A DNA stretch of 64,000 nt from assembly GCA_964035545.1 (NCBI GenBank), contig CAXIUT010000230.1, positions 496,001 through 560,000 of the forward strand, in the 5' to 3' direction. Position 1 is the first letter of the stretch; every line of letters starts with the position of its first letter. The DNA is from Bugula neritina (Eukaryota > Bryozoa > Gymnolaemata > Cheilostomatida > Bugulidae). This document shows, one piece after another, positions 31,103 through 46,672 of this stretch. A program made the translations under genes and the position numbers. The notes beneath the pieces were generated by a model. The model saw only the letters and a list, made by a program, of their open reading frames with translations. It was not told where the DNA came from and searched no databases.

Positions 31103-32071
31103 CTACATGCTGAAATATACTGCAACATACTGCAACATACTGAAATACACTGTAACATACTGAAATTCACTGCAACATACTACAACATTTTGAAATACAC
31201 TGCAACACATTGAAATATACTGCAACATACCTAAATATACGGTAATATACCAAAATATACTGTAACATAATGAAAAATACTGCAACATACTGAAATACAC
31301 TTCAACACACTGAAAAACACTGCAAAATACTGTAACACACTGAAATATACTGCAAAACACTGAAATACACTGCTACATACCGAAATATACTGCAACACAC
31401 TGCAACATACGGCAACATACTGAAATACACTGCAACACATTGAAACATACTGCAAAATACTGAAATACACTGCTACATACCGAAATATACTGCAACACAC
31501 TGCAACATACGGCAACATACTGAAATATACTGCGACACATTGCAATATATTCTAACATACTGAAATACAGTGCTACATACTGAAATATACTGCAACATAC
31601 CGAAATACACTGTAACATGTTGAAATATACTGCAACATACCTAAATATACGGTAATATACCAAAATATACTGTAACACATTGAAAAATACTGCAACATAC
31701 TGAAATACACTGCAACCTCTGAAAAACACTGCAAAATACTGTAACACACTCAAATATACTGCAAAACACCGAAATACACTGCTACATACTGAAATATACT
31801 GCAACACACTGCAACATACTGCAACATACTAAAATATACTGCAACATACTGAAATACACTGCAAAATACTGAAATACACTGTAACATACTGAAATATACT
31901 GAAATACACTGGAACATATTGAAATACACTGCAACAAATTGAAGTATACTGCAACATACCTAAATATACGGTAATATACCAAAATATACTGTAACATAAT
32001 GAAATATGCTGTAGCACATTGAAATACACTGCAACTCACTGAAATATACTGCAACATACTGAAACACAGTG
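31103..32071. repeat. Type-A variant of 969 bp (second)
   Basis: Copy of 19053-20021 at an offset of 12,050 bp, including its internal duplication of the CATACCGAAATATACTG block. I saw no difference between the two on reading. Confidence 0.85.
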
Positions 32072-33780
32072 CTACATACTGAAATACACTGCAACATACT
32101 GCAACATACTGAAATACACTGTAACATACTGAAATTCACTGCAACATACTACAACATTTTGAAATACACTGCAACACATTGAAATATACTGCAACATACC
32201 TAAATATACGGTAATATACCAAAATATACTGTAACATAATGAAAAATACTGCAACATACTGAAATACACTTCAACACACTGAAAAACACTGCAAAATACT
32301 GTAACACACTGAAATATACTGCAAAACACTGAAATACACTGCTACATACCGAAATATACTGCAACACAGTGCAACATACTGCAACATACTAAAATATACT
32401 GCAACATACTGAAATACACTCCAAAATACTGAAATACACTGTAACATACTGAAATACACTGCAAAATACTCCAACATACTGAAATACACTGCTACATACT
32501 GAAATATACTACTACATACTGCAACATTTGGCAACATACTGAAATATACTGCGACACATTGCAGTATACTGAAACATACTGAAATATGCTGTAGCACACT
32601 GAAATACACTGCAACTCACTGAAATATACTGCAACATACTGAAATACAATGTGACATACTGAAATATACTGCGACGTACTGCACCATACTGAAATACACT
32701 GTAACATACTGAAATACACTGCAACACATTGAAACATACTGCAAAATACTGAAATACACTGCTACATACTGAAATATACTGCAACACACTGCAACATACG
32801 GCAACATACTGAAATATACTGCGACACATTGCAATATATTCTAACATACTGAAATACAGTGCTACATACTGAAATATACTGCAACATACCGAAATACACT
32901 GTAACATGTTGAAATATACTGCAACATACCTAAATATACGGTAATATACCAAAATATACTGTAACACATTGAAAAATACTGCAACATACTGAAATACACT
33001 GCAACCTCTGAAAAACACTGCAAAATACTTTAACACACTCAAATATACTGCAAAACACCGAAATACACTGCTACATACTGAAATATACTGCAACACACTG
33101 CAACATACTGCAACATACTAAAATATACTGCAACATACTGAAATACACTGCAAAATACTGAAATACACTGTAACATACTGAAATATACTGAAATACACTG
33201 GAACATATTGAAATACACTGCAACAAATTGAAGTATACTGCAACATACTGAAATACACTTCAACACACTGAAAAACACTGCAATATACTGTAACATACTG
33301 AAATATGCCGTAGCACACTGAAATACACTGCAACTCACTGAAATATACTGCAACATACTGAAATACACTGTAACATATTGAAATGTACTGCAACATACTG
33401 CAACATACTGAAATACACTGGAACATATTGAAATACACTGCAACAAATTGAAGTATACTGCAACACACTGAAACACACTGAAATACACCGCAAAACACTA
33501 CAACATACTGAAACATACTGCAACATACTGAAATACACTACTACATACTGAAATATACTGCAACATACTGCACCATACTGAAATACACTGTAACATACTG
33601 AAATACACTGCAACATAATACAACATTTTGAAATACACTGCAACACATTGAAATATACTGCAACATACCTAAATATACGGTAATATACCAAAATATACTG
33701 TAACATAATGAAATATGCTGTAGCACATTGAAATACACTGCAACTCACTGAAATATACTGCAACATACTGAAACACAGTG
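32072..33780. repeat. Type-A higher-order repeat, full copy 8
   Basis: Copy of 20022-21730 at an offset of 12,050 bp with the same ACAATGTGACATAC marker near 32647. Confidence 0.92.
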
Positions 33781-35279
33781 CTACATACTGAAATATACTG
33801 CAACATACTGCAACATACTGAAATACACTGTAACATACTGAAATTCACTGCAACATACTACAACATTTTGAAATACACTGCAACACATTAAAATATACTG
33901 CAACATACCTAAATATACGGTAATATACCAAAATATACTGTAACATAATGAAAAATACTGCAACATACTGAAATACACTTCAACACACTGAAAAACACTG
34001 CAAAATACTGTAACACACTGAAATATACTGCAAAACACTGAAATACACTGCTACATACCGAAATATACTGCAACACAGTGCAACATACTGCAACATACTA
34101 AAATATACTGCAACATACTGAAATACACTGCAAAATACTGAAATACACTGTAACATACTGAAATACACTGCAAAATACTCCAACATACTGAAATACACTG
34201 CTACATACTGAAATATACTACTACATACTGCAACATTTGGCAACATACTGAAATATACTGCGACACATTGCAGTATACTGAAACATACTGAAATATGCTG
34301 TAGCACACTGAAATACACTGCAACTCACTGAAATATACTGCAACATACTGAAATACACGGTGACATACTGAAATATACTGCGACATACTGCACCATACTG
34401 AAATACACTGTAACATACTGAAATACACTGCAACACATTGAAATATACTGCAAAATACTGAAATACACTGCTACATACTGAAATATACTGCAACACACTG
34501 CAACATACGGCAACATACTGAAATATACTGCGACACATTGCAATATGTTCTAACATACTGAAATACAGTGCTACATACTGAAATATACTGCAACATACCG
34601 AAATACACTGTAACATGTTGAAATATACTGCAACATACCTAAATATACGGTAATATACCAAAATATACTGTAACACATTGAAAAATACTGCAACATACTG
34701 AAATACACTGCAACCTCTGAAAAACACTGCAAAATACTGTAACACACTCAAATATACTGCAAAACACCGAAATACACTGCTACATACTGAAATATACTGC
34801 AACACACTGCAACATACTGCAACATACTAAAATATACTGCAACATACTGAAATACACTGCAAAATACTGAAATACACTGTAACATACTGAAATATACTTA
34901 AATACACCGGAACATATTGAAATACACTGCAACAAATTGAAGTATACTGCAACATACTGAAATACACTTCAACACACTGAAAAACACTGCAATATACTGT
35001 AACATACTGAAATATGCCGTAGCACACTGAAATACACTGCAACTCACTGAAATATACTGCAACACACTGCACCATACTGAAATACACTGTAACATACTGA
35101 AATACACTGCAACATAATACAACATTTTGAAATACACTGCAACACATTGAAATATACTGCAACATACCTAAATATACGGTAATATACCAAAATATACTGT
35201 AACATAATGAAATATGCTGTAGCACATTGAAATACACTGCAACTCACTGAAATATACCGCAACATACTGAAACACAGTG
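33781..35279. repeat. Type-A variant of 1,499 bp (third)
   Basis: Copy of 21731-23229 at an offset of 12,050 bp with the same private variants, including the CATTAAAATAT unit near 33886. It has C at 34474 where the other copy has T. Confidence 0.88.
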
Positions 35280-35671
35280 CTACATGCTGAAATATACTGC
35301 AACATACTGCAACATACTGAAATACACTGTAACATACTGAAATTCACTGCAACATACTACAACATTTTGAAATACACTGCAACACATTGAAATATACTGC
35401 AACATACCTAAATATACGGTAATATACCAAAATATACTGTAACATAATGAAAAATACTGCAACATACTGAAATACACTTCAACACACTGAAAAACACTGC
35501 AAAATACTGTAACACACTGAAATATACTGCAAAACACTGAAATACACTGCTACATACTGAAATATACTGCAACACAATGCAACATACTGCAACATACTGA
35601 AATACACTGCAACATACTACAACATACTGAAATACGCTGTAATACATTGAAATACACTGCAACACATTGAA
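35280..35671. repeat. Transition from type A to type B (second)
   Basis: Copy of the transition at 23230-23621, with the ACACAATGCAACATAC marker near 35574. That the A-to-B junction is the same in both blocks shows it predates the 12,050-bp duplication. Confidence 0.72.
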
Positions 35672-38600
35672 CTATACTGTAACTCGCTGAAACATACTGT
35701 AACTCACTGAAATATAGTGTAATATACGGAAATGTACTGTAAAATACTGGAATATACTGTAACACACTGAAATATACTGCAACATAATGAAATACACTGT
35801 AACATACTGAAATACACTGCAACATCCCGCAACATATTGAAATACACTGCAGCACACTGCAACATACTGCAACATACTAAAATATACTGCAACATCTTGA
35901 AATACACTGCAAAATACTGAAATATACTGCAACATACTGCAACATACTAAAATACACTGTAACATATTGAAATACACTGCAACACATTGAAATATACGGC
36001 AAAATACTGAAATACACTGCTACATACTGAAATATACTGCAACACACTGCAACATACTGCAACATACTAAAATTTACTGCAACATACTGAAATACACTGC
36101 AAAATACTGAAATACACTGTAACATACTGAAATATACTGCGACACATTGCAATATACTGTAACATACTGAAATATGCTGTAGCACATTGAAATACACTGC
36201 AACTCACTGAAATATACTGCAACATACTGAAATACACTGTAACATATTGAAATACACTGCAACATACTGAAATACAGTGCTACATACTGAAATATACTGC
36301 AACATACTGCAACATACTGAAATACACTGTAACAAACTGAAATACACTGCAACATACTACAACATTTTGAAACACACTGCAACACATTGAAATATACTGC
36401 AACATTCCTAAATATACGGTAATTTACCAAAATATACTGTAAAACATTGACAAATACTGCAACATACTGAAATACACTGCATTACACTGAAAAACACTGC
36501 AAAATACTGTAACACACTGAAATATACTGCAAAACACTGAAATACACTGCTACATACTGAAATATACTGCAACACAGTGCAACATACTGCAACATACTAA
36601 AATATACTGCAACATACTGAAATACACTGCAGAATACTGATATACACTGTAACATACTGAAATACACTGCAAAATACTACAACATTTTGAAATACACTGC
36701 AATACATTGAAATATACTGCAACATACCTAAATATACGGTAATATACTGAAATATACTGTAACACATTGAAAAATACTACAAAATACTGAAATACACTGC
36801 AACATACTACAACATACTGAAATACGCTGTAATACATTGAATATACTGCAACATACCTAAATATGCGGTAATATACTGAAATAAACTAGAACACATTGAA
36901 AATACTGCAACATACTGAAATACACTGCAACACACCGAAATATACTGCAAAATAAAACAACATACTGAAATACACTGTAACATATTGAAATACACTGTAA
37001 CACATTGAAATATACTGCAACATACCGAGATATATTGTAAACTACTGAAATATACTGTAACACATTGAAAAATACTGCAACATACTGAAATTTACTGCGA
37101 CACATTGCAATATACTGTAACATACTGAAATATGCTGTAGCACACTGAAATACACTGCAACTCACTGAAATATACTGCAACATACTGAAATACACTGTAA
37201 CATATTGAAATATACTGCAACATACTGCACCATACTGAAATACACTGGAACATATTGAAATACACTGCAACAAATTGGAGTATACTGCAACACACTGAAA
37301 CACACTGAAATACACCGCAAAACACTACAAAATACTGAAACATACTGCAACATACTGAAATACACTACTACATACTGAAATATACTGCAACATACTGCAC
37401 CATACTGAAATACACTGTAACATACTGAAAAACACTGCAACATAATACAACATTTTGAAATACACTGCAACACATTGAAATATACTGCAACATACCTAAA
37501 TATACGGTAATATACCAAAATATACTGTAACATAATGAAATATGCTGTAGCACATTGAAATACACTGCAACTCACTGAAATATACTGCAACATACTGAAA
37601 CACAGTGCTACATACTGAAATATACTGCAACATACTGCAACATACTGAAATACACTTCAACACACTGAAAAACACTGCAAAATACTGTAACACACTGAAA
37701 TATACTGCAAAACACTGAAATACACTGCTACATACTGAAATATACTGCAACACAGTGCAACATACTGCAACATACTAAAATATACTGCAACATACCTAAA
37801 TATACGGTAATATACCAAAATATACTGTAACATAATGAAAAATACTGCAACATACTGAAATACACTTCAACACACTGAAAAACACTGCAAAATACTGTAA
37901 CACACTGAAATATACTGCAAAACACTGAAATACACTGCTACATACTGAAATATACTGCAACACAGTGCAACATACTGCAACATACTAAAATATACTGCAA
38001 CATACTGAAATACACTGCAAAATACTGAAATACACTGTAACATACTGAAATACACTGCAAAATATTACAACATATTGAAATACACTGCAATACATTGAAA
38101 TATACTGCAACATACCTAAATATACGGTAATATACTGAAATATACTGTAACACATTGAAAAATACTGCAAAATACTGAAATACACTGCAACATACTACAA
38201 CATACTGAAATACGCTGTAATACATTGAAATACACTGCAACACATTGAAATATACTGTAACTCGCTGAAACATACTGTAACTCACTGAAATATAGTGTAA
38301 TATACGGAAATGTACTGTAAAATACTGGAATATACTGTAACACACTGAAATACACTGCAACATGTGTCAGTTTACTTCATTTAGTACACACCAGCAAATT
38401 ATGACCTAACATTAAAGTGTGCTCAAAATCCATTGAAATTTACTATACATGGTATTTTTATGTGTTGCAACATACTAAAACATACTGCAACATACTGAAA
38501 TACACTGCAAAATACTGAAATACACTGTAACATACTGAAATACACTGCAAAATACTACAACATTTTGAAATACACTGCAATACATTGAAATATACTGCAA

Positions 38601-39478
38601 CATTCTAAATATACGGTAATATACTGAAATATAGTGTAACACATTGAAAAATACTACAAAATACTGAAATACACTGCAACATACTACAACATACTGAAAT
38701 ACGCTGTAATACATTGGTAATATACTGAAATAAACTATAACACATTGAAAATACTGCAACATACTGAAATACACTGCAACACACCGAAATATACTGCAAA
38801 ATAAAACAACATACTGAAATACACTGTAACATATTGAAATACACTGTAACACATTGAAATATACTGCAGCATACCGAGATATATTGTAAACTACTGAAAT
38901 ATCCTGTAACACATTGAAAAATACTGCAACATACTGAAATTTACTGCGACACATTGCAATATACTGTAACATCTTGAAATATGCTGTAGCACACTGAAAT
39001 ACACTGCAACTCACTGAAATATACTGCAAAATACTGAAATACACTAAAACATATTGAAAAATACTGCAACATACTGAAATACACTGTAACATACTGAAAT
39101 ACACTGCAAAATACTACAACATATTGAAATACACTGCAACATACCTAAATATACGGTAAGATACTGAAATATACTGTAACACATTAAAAAGTACAGCAAC
39201 ATACTGAAAGATACTGCAAGATACTGCAACATACTAAAATACACTGTAACATAATGAAACACACTGCAACATACTGCATTATACTAACATACACTGGAAC
39301 ATAATGAAATACACTGCAACAAATTGAAGTATACTGCAACACACCGAAACATACGGCAACATACTGAAATATACTGCGACAGATTGAAATGTACAGCAAC
39401 ATACTGAAATACACTGCAACATACTACAACATACTGAAATACGCTGTAATACATTGAAATACACTGCAACACATTGAA
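35672..39478. repeat. Type-B higher-order repeat, full copy 3
   Basis: Full 3,807-bp unit, a copy of 23622-27428 at an offset of 12,050 bp, with the island in the same place. T at 36178 replaces C at 24128. Confidence 0.9.
38364..38465. repeat. 102-bp non-satellite island, copy 3
   Basis: Same sequence and borders as copy 1, offset 12,050 bp. Confidence 0.88.
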
Positions 39479-42045
39479 CTATACTGTAACTCGCTGAAAC
39501 ATACTGTAACTCACTGAAATATAGTGTAATATACGGAAATGTACTGTAAAATACTGGAATATACTGTAACACACTGAAATATACTGCAACATAATGAAAT
39601 ACACTGTAACATACTGAAATACACTGCAACATCCCGCAACATATTGAAATACACTGCAGCACACTGCAACATACTGCAACATACTAAAATATACTGCAAC
39701 ATCTTGAAATACACTGCAAAATACTGAAATATACTGCAACATACTGCAACATACTAAAATACACTGTAACATATTGAAATACACTGCAACACATTGAAAT
39801 ATACGGCAAAATACTGAAATACACTGCTACATACTGAAATATACTGCAACACACTGCAACATACTGCAACATACTAAAATTTACTGCAACATACTGAAAT
39901 ACACTGCAAAATACTGAAATACACTGTAACATACTGAAATATACTGCGACACATTGCAATATACTGTAACATACTGAAATATGCTGTAGCACATTGAAAT
40001 ACACTGCAACTCACTGAAATATACTGCAACATACTGAAATACACTGTAACATATTGAAATACACTGCAACATACTGAAATACAGTGCTACATACTGAAAT
40101 ATACTGCAACATACTGCAACATACTGAAATACACTGTAACAAACTGAAATACACTGCAACATACAACAACATTTTGAAACACACTGCAACACATTGAAAT
40201 ATACTGCAACATTCCTAAATATACGGTAATTTACCAAAATATACTGTAAAACATTGACAAATACTGCAACATACTGAAATACACTGCATTACACTGAAAA
40301 ACACTGCAAAATACTGTAACACACTGAAATATACTGCAAAACACTGAAATACACTGCTACATACTGAAATATACTGCAACACAGTGCAACATACTGCAAC
40401 ATACTAAAATATACTGCAACATACTGAAATACACTGCAGAATACTGATATACACTGTAACATACTGAAATACACTGCAAAATACTACAACATTTTGAAAT
40501 ACACTGCAATACATTGAAATATACTGCAACATACCTAAATATACGGTAATATACTGAAATATACTGTAACACATTGAAAAATACTACAAAATACTGAAAT
40601 ACACTGCAACATACTACAACATACTGAAATACGCTGTAATACATTGAATATACTGCAACATACCTAAATATGCGGTAATATACTGAAATAAACTAGAACA
40701 CATTGAAAATACTGCAACATACTGAAATACACTGCAACACACCGAAATATACTGCAAAATAAAACAACATACTGAAATACACTGTAACATATTGAAATAC
40801 ACTGCAACACATTGAAATATACTGTAACTCGCTGAAACATACTGTAACTCACTGAAATATAGTGTAATATACGGAAATGTACTGTAAAATACTGGAATAT
40901 ACTGTAACACACTGAAATACACTGCAACATGTGTCAGTTTACTTCATTTAGTACACACCAGCAAATTATGACCTAACATTAAAGTGTGCTCAAAATCCAT
41001 TGAAATTTACTATACATGGTATTTTTATGTGTTGCAACATACTAAAACATACTGCAACATACTGAAATACACTGCAAAATACTGAAATACACTGTAACAT
41101 ACTGAAATACACTGCAAAATACTACAACATTTTGAAATACACTGCAATACATTGAAATATACTGCAACATTCTAAATATACGGTAATATACTGAAATATA
41201 GTGTAACACATTGAAAAATACTACAAAATACTGAAATACACTGCAACATACTACAACATACTGAAATACGCTGTAATACATTGGTAATATACTGAAATAA
41301 ACTATAACACATTGAAAATACTGCAACATACTGAAATACACTGCAACACACCGAAATATACTGCAAAATAAAACAACATACTGAAATACACTGTAACATA
41401 TTGAAATACACTGTAACACATTGAAATATACTGCAGCATACCGAGATATATTGTAAACTACTGAAATATCCTGTAACACATTGAAAAATACTGCAACATA
41501 CTGAAATTTACTGCGACACATTGCAATATACTGTAACATCTTGAAATATGCTGTAGCACACTGAAATACACTGCAACTCACTGAAATATACTGCAAAATA
41601 CTGAAATACACTAAAACATATTGAAAAATACTGCAACATACTGAAATACACTGTAACATACTGAAATACACTGCAAAATACTACAACATATTGAAATACA
41701 CTGCAACATACCTAAATATACGGTAAGATACTGAAATATACTGTAACACATTAAAAAGTACAGCAACATACTGAAAGATACTGCAAGATACTGCAACATA
41801 CTAAAATACACTGTAACATAATGAAACACACTGCAACATACTGCATTATACTAACATACACTGGAACATAATGAAATACACTGCAACAAATTGAAGTATA
41901 CTGCAACACACCGAAACATACGGCAACATACTGAAATATACTGCGACAGATTGAAATGTACAGCAACATACTGAAATACACTGCAACATACTACAACATA
42001 CTGAAATACGCTGTAATACATTGAAATACACTGCAACACATTGAA
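39479..42045. repeat. Type-B copy 4, shortened to 2,567 bp
   Basis: Follows the B unit up to about 40,800 (matching 28,750), then jumps to sequence matching 29,991 onward, so 1,240 bp are missing relative to a 3,807-bp copy. The removed length is 124 ten-bp blocks. After the jump the island and the end of the unit are intact. Confidence 0.88.
40931..41032. repeat. 102-bp non-satellite island, copy 4
   Basis: Same sequence and borders as copy 1. It lies only 2,567 bp from copy 3 because of the 1,240-bp deletion just upstream. Confidence 0.88.
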
Positions 42046-45000
42046 CTATACTGTAACTCGCTGAAACATACTGTAACTCACTGAAATATAGTGTAATATA
42101 CGGAAATGTACTGTAAAATACTGGAATATACTGTAACACACTGAAATATACTGCAACATAATGAAATACACTGTAACATACTGAAATACACTGCAACATC
42201 CCGCAACATATTGAAATACACTGCAGCACACTGCAACATACTGCAACATACTAAAATATACTGCAACATCTTGAAATACACTGCAAAATACTGAAATATA
42301 CTGCAACATACTGCAACATACTAAAATACACTGTAACATATTGAAATACACTGCAACACATTGAAATATACGGCAAAATACTGAAATACACTGCTACATA
42401 CTGAAATATACTGCAACACACTGCAACATACTGCAACATACTAAAATTTACTGCAACATACTGAAATACACTGCAAAATACTGAAATACACTGTAACATA
42501 CTGAAATATACTGCGACACATTGCAATATACTGTAACATACTGAAATATGCTGTAGCACATTGAAATACACTGCAACTCACTGAAATATACTGCAACATA
42601 CTGAAATACACTGTAACATATTGAAATACACTGCAACATACTGAAATACAGTGCTACATACTGAAATATACTGCAACATACTGCAACATACTGAAATACA
42701 CTGTAACAAACTGAAATACACTGCAACATACAACAACATTTTGAAACACACTGCAACACATTGAAATATACTGCAACATTCCTAAATATACGGTAATTTA
42801 CCAAAATATACTGTAAAACATTGACAAATACTGCAACATACTGAAATACACTGCATTACACTGAAAAACACTGCAAAATACTGTAACACACTGAAATATA
42901 CTGCAAAACACTGAAATACACTGCTACATACTGAAATATACTGCAACACAGTGCAACATACTGCAACATACTAAAATATACTGCAACATACTGAAATACA
43001 CTGCAGAATACTGATATACACTGTAACATACTGAAATACACTGCAAAATACTACAACATTTTGAAATACACTGCAATACATTGAAATATACTGCAACATA
43101 CCTAAATATACGGTAATATACTGAAATATACTGTAACACATTGAAAAATACTACAAAATACTGAAATACACTGCAACATACTACAACATACTGAAATACG
43201 CTGTAATACATTGAATATACTGCAACATACCTAAATATGCGGTAATATACTGAAATAAACTAGAACACATTGAAAATACTGCAACATACTGAAATACACT
43301 GCAACACACCGAAATATACTGCAAAATAAAACAACATACTGAAATACACTGTAACATATTGAAATACACTGTAACACATTGAAATATACTGCAACATACC
43401 GAGATATATTGTAAACTACTGAAATATACTGTAACACATTGAAAAATACTGCAACATACTGAAATTTACTGCGACACATTGCAATATACTGTAACATACT
43501 GAAATATGCTGTAGCACACTGAAATACACTGCAACTCACTGAAATATACTGCAACATACTGAAATACACTGTAACATATTGAAATATACTGCAACATACT
43601 GCACCATACTGAAATACACTGGAACATATTGAAATACACTGCAACAAATTGGAGTATACTGCAACACACTGAAACACACTGAAATACACCGCAAAACACT
43701 ACAAAATACTGAAACATACTGCAACATACTGAAATACACTACTACATACTGAAATATACTGCAACATACTGCACCATACTGAAATACACTGTAACATACT
43801 GAAAAACACTGCAACATAATACAACATTTTGAAATACACTGCAACACATTGAAATATACTGCAACATACCTAAATATACGGTAATATACCAAAATATACT
43901 GTAACATAATGAAATATGCTGTAGCACATTGAAATACACTGCAACTCACTGAAATATACTGCAACATACTGAAACACAGTGCTACATACTGAAATATACT
44001 GCAACATACTGCAACATACTGAAATACACTTCAACACACTGAAAAACACTGCAAAATACTGTAACACACTGAAATATACTGCAAAACACTGAAATACACT
44101 GCTACATACTGAAATATACTGCAACACAGTGCAACATACTGCAACATACTAAAATATACTGCAACATACCTAAATATACGGTAATATACCAAAATATACT
44201 GTAACATAATGAAAAATACTGCAACATACTGAAATACACTTCAACACACTGAAAAACACTGCAAAATACTGTAACACACTGAAATATACTGCAAAACACT
44301 GAAATACACTGCTACATACTGAAATATACTGCAACACAGTGCAACATACTGCAACATACTAAAATATACTGCAACATACTGAAATACACTGCAAAATACT
44401 GAAATACACTGTAACATACTGAAATACACTGCAAAATATTACAACATATTGAAATACACTGCAATACATTGAAATATACTGCAACATACCTAAATATACG
44501 GTAATATACTGAAATATACTGTAACACATTGAAAAATACTGCAAAATACTGAAATACACTGCAACATACTACAACATACTGAAATACGCTGTAATACATT
44601 GAAATACACTGCAACACATTGAAATATACTGTAACTCGCTGAAACATACTGTAACTCACTGAAATATAGTGTAATATACGGAAATGTACTGTAAAATACT
44701 GGAATATACTGTAACACACTGAAATACACTGCAACATGTGTCAGTTTACTTCATTTAGTACACACCAGCAAATTATGACCTAACATTAAAGTGTGCTCAA
44801 AATCCATTGAAATTTACTATACATGGTATTTTTATGTGTTGCAACATACTAAAACATACTGCAACATACTGAAATACACTGCAAAATACTGAAATACACT
44901 GTAACATACTGAAATACACTGCAAAATACTACAACATTTTGAAATACACTGCAATACATTGAAATATACTGCAACATTCTAAATATACGGTAATATACTG

Positions 45001-45852
45001 AAATATAGTGTAACACATTGAAAAATACTACAAAATACTGAAATACACTGCAACATACTACAACATACTGAAATACGCTGTAATACATTGGTAATATACT
45101 GAAATAAACTATAACACATTGAAAATACTGCAACATACTGAAATACACTGCAACACACCGAAATATACTGCAAAATAAAACAACATACTGAAATACACTG
45201 TAACATATTGAAATACACTGTAACACATTGAAATATACTGCAGCATACCGAGATATATTGTCAACTACTGAAATATCCTGTAACACATTGAAAAATACTG
45301 CAACATACTGAAATTTACTGCGACACATTGCAATATACTGTAACATCTTGAAATATGCTGTAGCACACTGAAATACACTGCAACTCACTGAAATATACTG
45401 CAAAATACTGAAATACACTAAAACATATTGAAAAATACTGCAACATACTGAAATACACTGTAACATACTGAAATACACTGCAAAATACTACAACATATTG
45501 AAATACACTGCAACATACCTAAATATACGGTAAGATACTGAAATATACTGTAACACATTAAAAAGTACAGCAACATACTGAAAGATACTGCAAGATACTG
45601 CAACATACTAAAATACACTGTAACATAATGAAACACACTGCAACATACTGCATTATACTAACATACACTGGAACATAATGAAATACACTGCAACAAATTG
45701 AAGTATACTGCAACACACCGAAACATACGGCAACATACTGAAATATACTGCGACAGATTGAAATGTACAGCAACATACTGAAATATACTGCGACACATTG
45801 CAATATACTGCAACATACTGAAATACGCGGTAATATATTGAAATACACTGCA
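42046..45852. repeat. Type-B higher-order repeat, full copy 5
   Basis: Full 3,807-bp unit with island. Carries the CATACAACAACATT variant near 42728, shared with the copies starting at 27429 and 39479 but not the one at 23622, and a private ATTGTCAACTAC near 45259 where other copies have ATTGTAAACTAC. Its last ~80 bp already show the rearranged blocks described for the next copy. Confidence 0.88.
44738..44839. repeat. 102-bp non-satellite island, copy 5
   Basis: Same sequence and borders as copy 1, exactly 3,807 bp after copy 4. Confidence 0.88.
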
Positions 45853-46672
45853 ACACATTGAAATATACTGTAACTCGCTGAAATATAGTGTAATATACGG
45901 AAATGTACTGTAAAATACTGGAATATACTGTAACACACTGAAATATACTGCAACATAATGAAATACACTGTAACATACTGAAATACACTGCAACATCCCG
46001 CAACATATTGAAATACACTGCAGCACACTGCAACATACTGCAACATACTAAAATATACTGCAAAATACACTGCAAAATACTGAAATATACTGCAACATAC
46101 TGCAACATACTAAAATACACTGTAACATATTGAAATACACTGCAACACATTGAAATATACGGCAAAATACTGAAATACACTGCTACATACTGAAATATAC
46201 TGCAACACACTGCAACATACTGCAACATACTAAAATTTACTGCAACATACTGAAATACACTGCAAAATACTGAAATACACTGTAACATACTGAAATATAC
46301 TGCGACACATTGCAATATACTGTAACATACTGAAATATGCTGTAGCACATTGAAATACACTGCAACTCACTGAAATATACTGCAACATACTGAAATACAC
46401 TGTAACATATTGAAATACACTGCAACATACTGAAATACAGTGCTACATACTGAAATATACTGCAACATACTGCAACATACTGAAATACACTGTAACAAAC
46501 TGAAATACACTGCAACATACTACAACATTTTGAAACACACTGCAACACATTGAAATATACTGCAACATTTCTAAATATACGGTAATTTACCAAAATATAC
46601 TGTAAAACATTGACAAATACTGCAACATACTGAAATACACTGCATTACACTGAAAAACACTGCAAAATACTG
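45853..46672. repeat. Type-B copy 6, left part, rearranged and interrupted
   Basis: Diverges from the other B copies more than any neighbour. Around 45,780-45,850 blocks are replaced with a net gain of 10 bp, a 20-bp unit is missing after GTAACTCGCTG near 45,870, and 8 bp are lost near 46,062. The net effect is an offset of 3,789 instead of 3,807. The copy is then broken at 46672 by the insertion, and its continuation is found at 49239. Confidence 0.85.
46671..46672. other. Left target-site duplication (TG)
   Basis: The uninterrupted satellite reads AATACTGTAACACAC. Here it reads AATACTG then the element, and after the element TGTAACACAC at 49239. The TG is therefore present twice. Two bases are weak evidence alone, but the element length plus two bases (2,568) equals exactly the offset difference between the flanking repeats. 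Confidence 0.6.

Larger units (their letters stand above)
1..46672. repeat. Satellite DNA array, left block (20-bp unit)
   Basis: This is a continuous tandem array of a 20-bp unit, CTGAAATACACTGCAACATA, made of two 10-bp halves (CTGAAATACA and CTGCAACATA). Single-base variants such as TTGAAATACA, CTGTAACATA, CTGCGACACA and CTAAAATATA recur in a fixed order and define the longer repeats listed separately. The consensus has 9 A, 4 T, 5 C and 2 G, so GC is about 35% with strong A/T and C/G strand asymmetry. The array stops at 46672, where a transposon-like insertion begins, and resumes at 49239 in register with the same repeat copy. A nuclear eukaryotic satellite is inferred; its chromosomal position cannot be read from the sequence. 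Confidence 0.97.

Noticed and set aside
1-46672. CRISPR array
   Set aside because: Repeats are contiguous 10/20-bp variants without unique spacers, and no cas-like gene is present.
1-46672. CENP-B-like box or telomeric repeats
   Set aside because: No match to the known vertebrate CENP-B box pattern and no TTAGGG-type tandem was seen.
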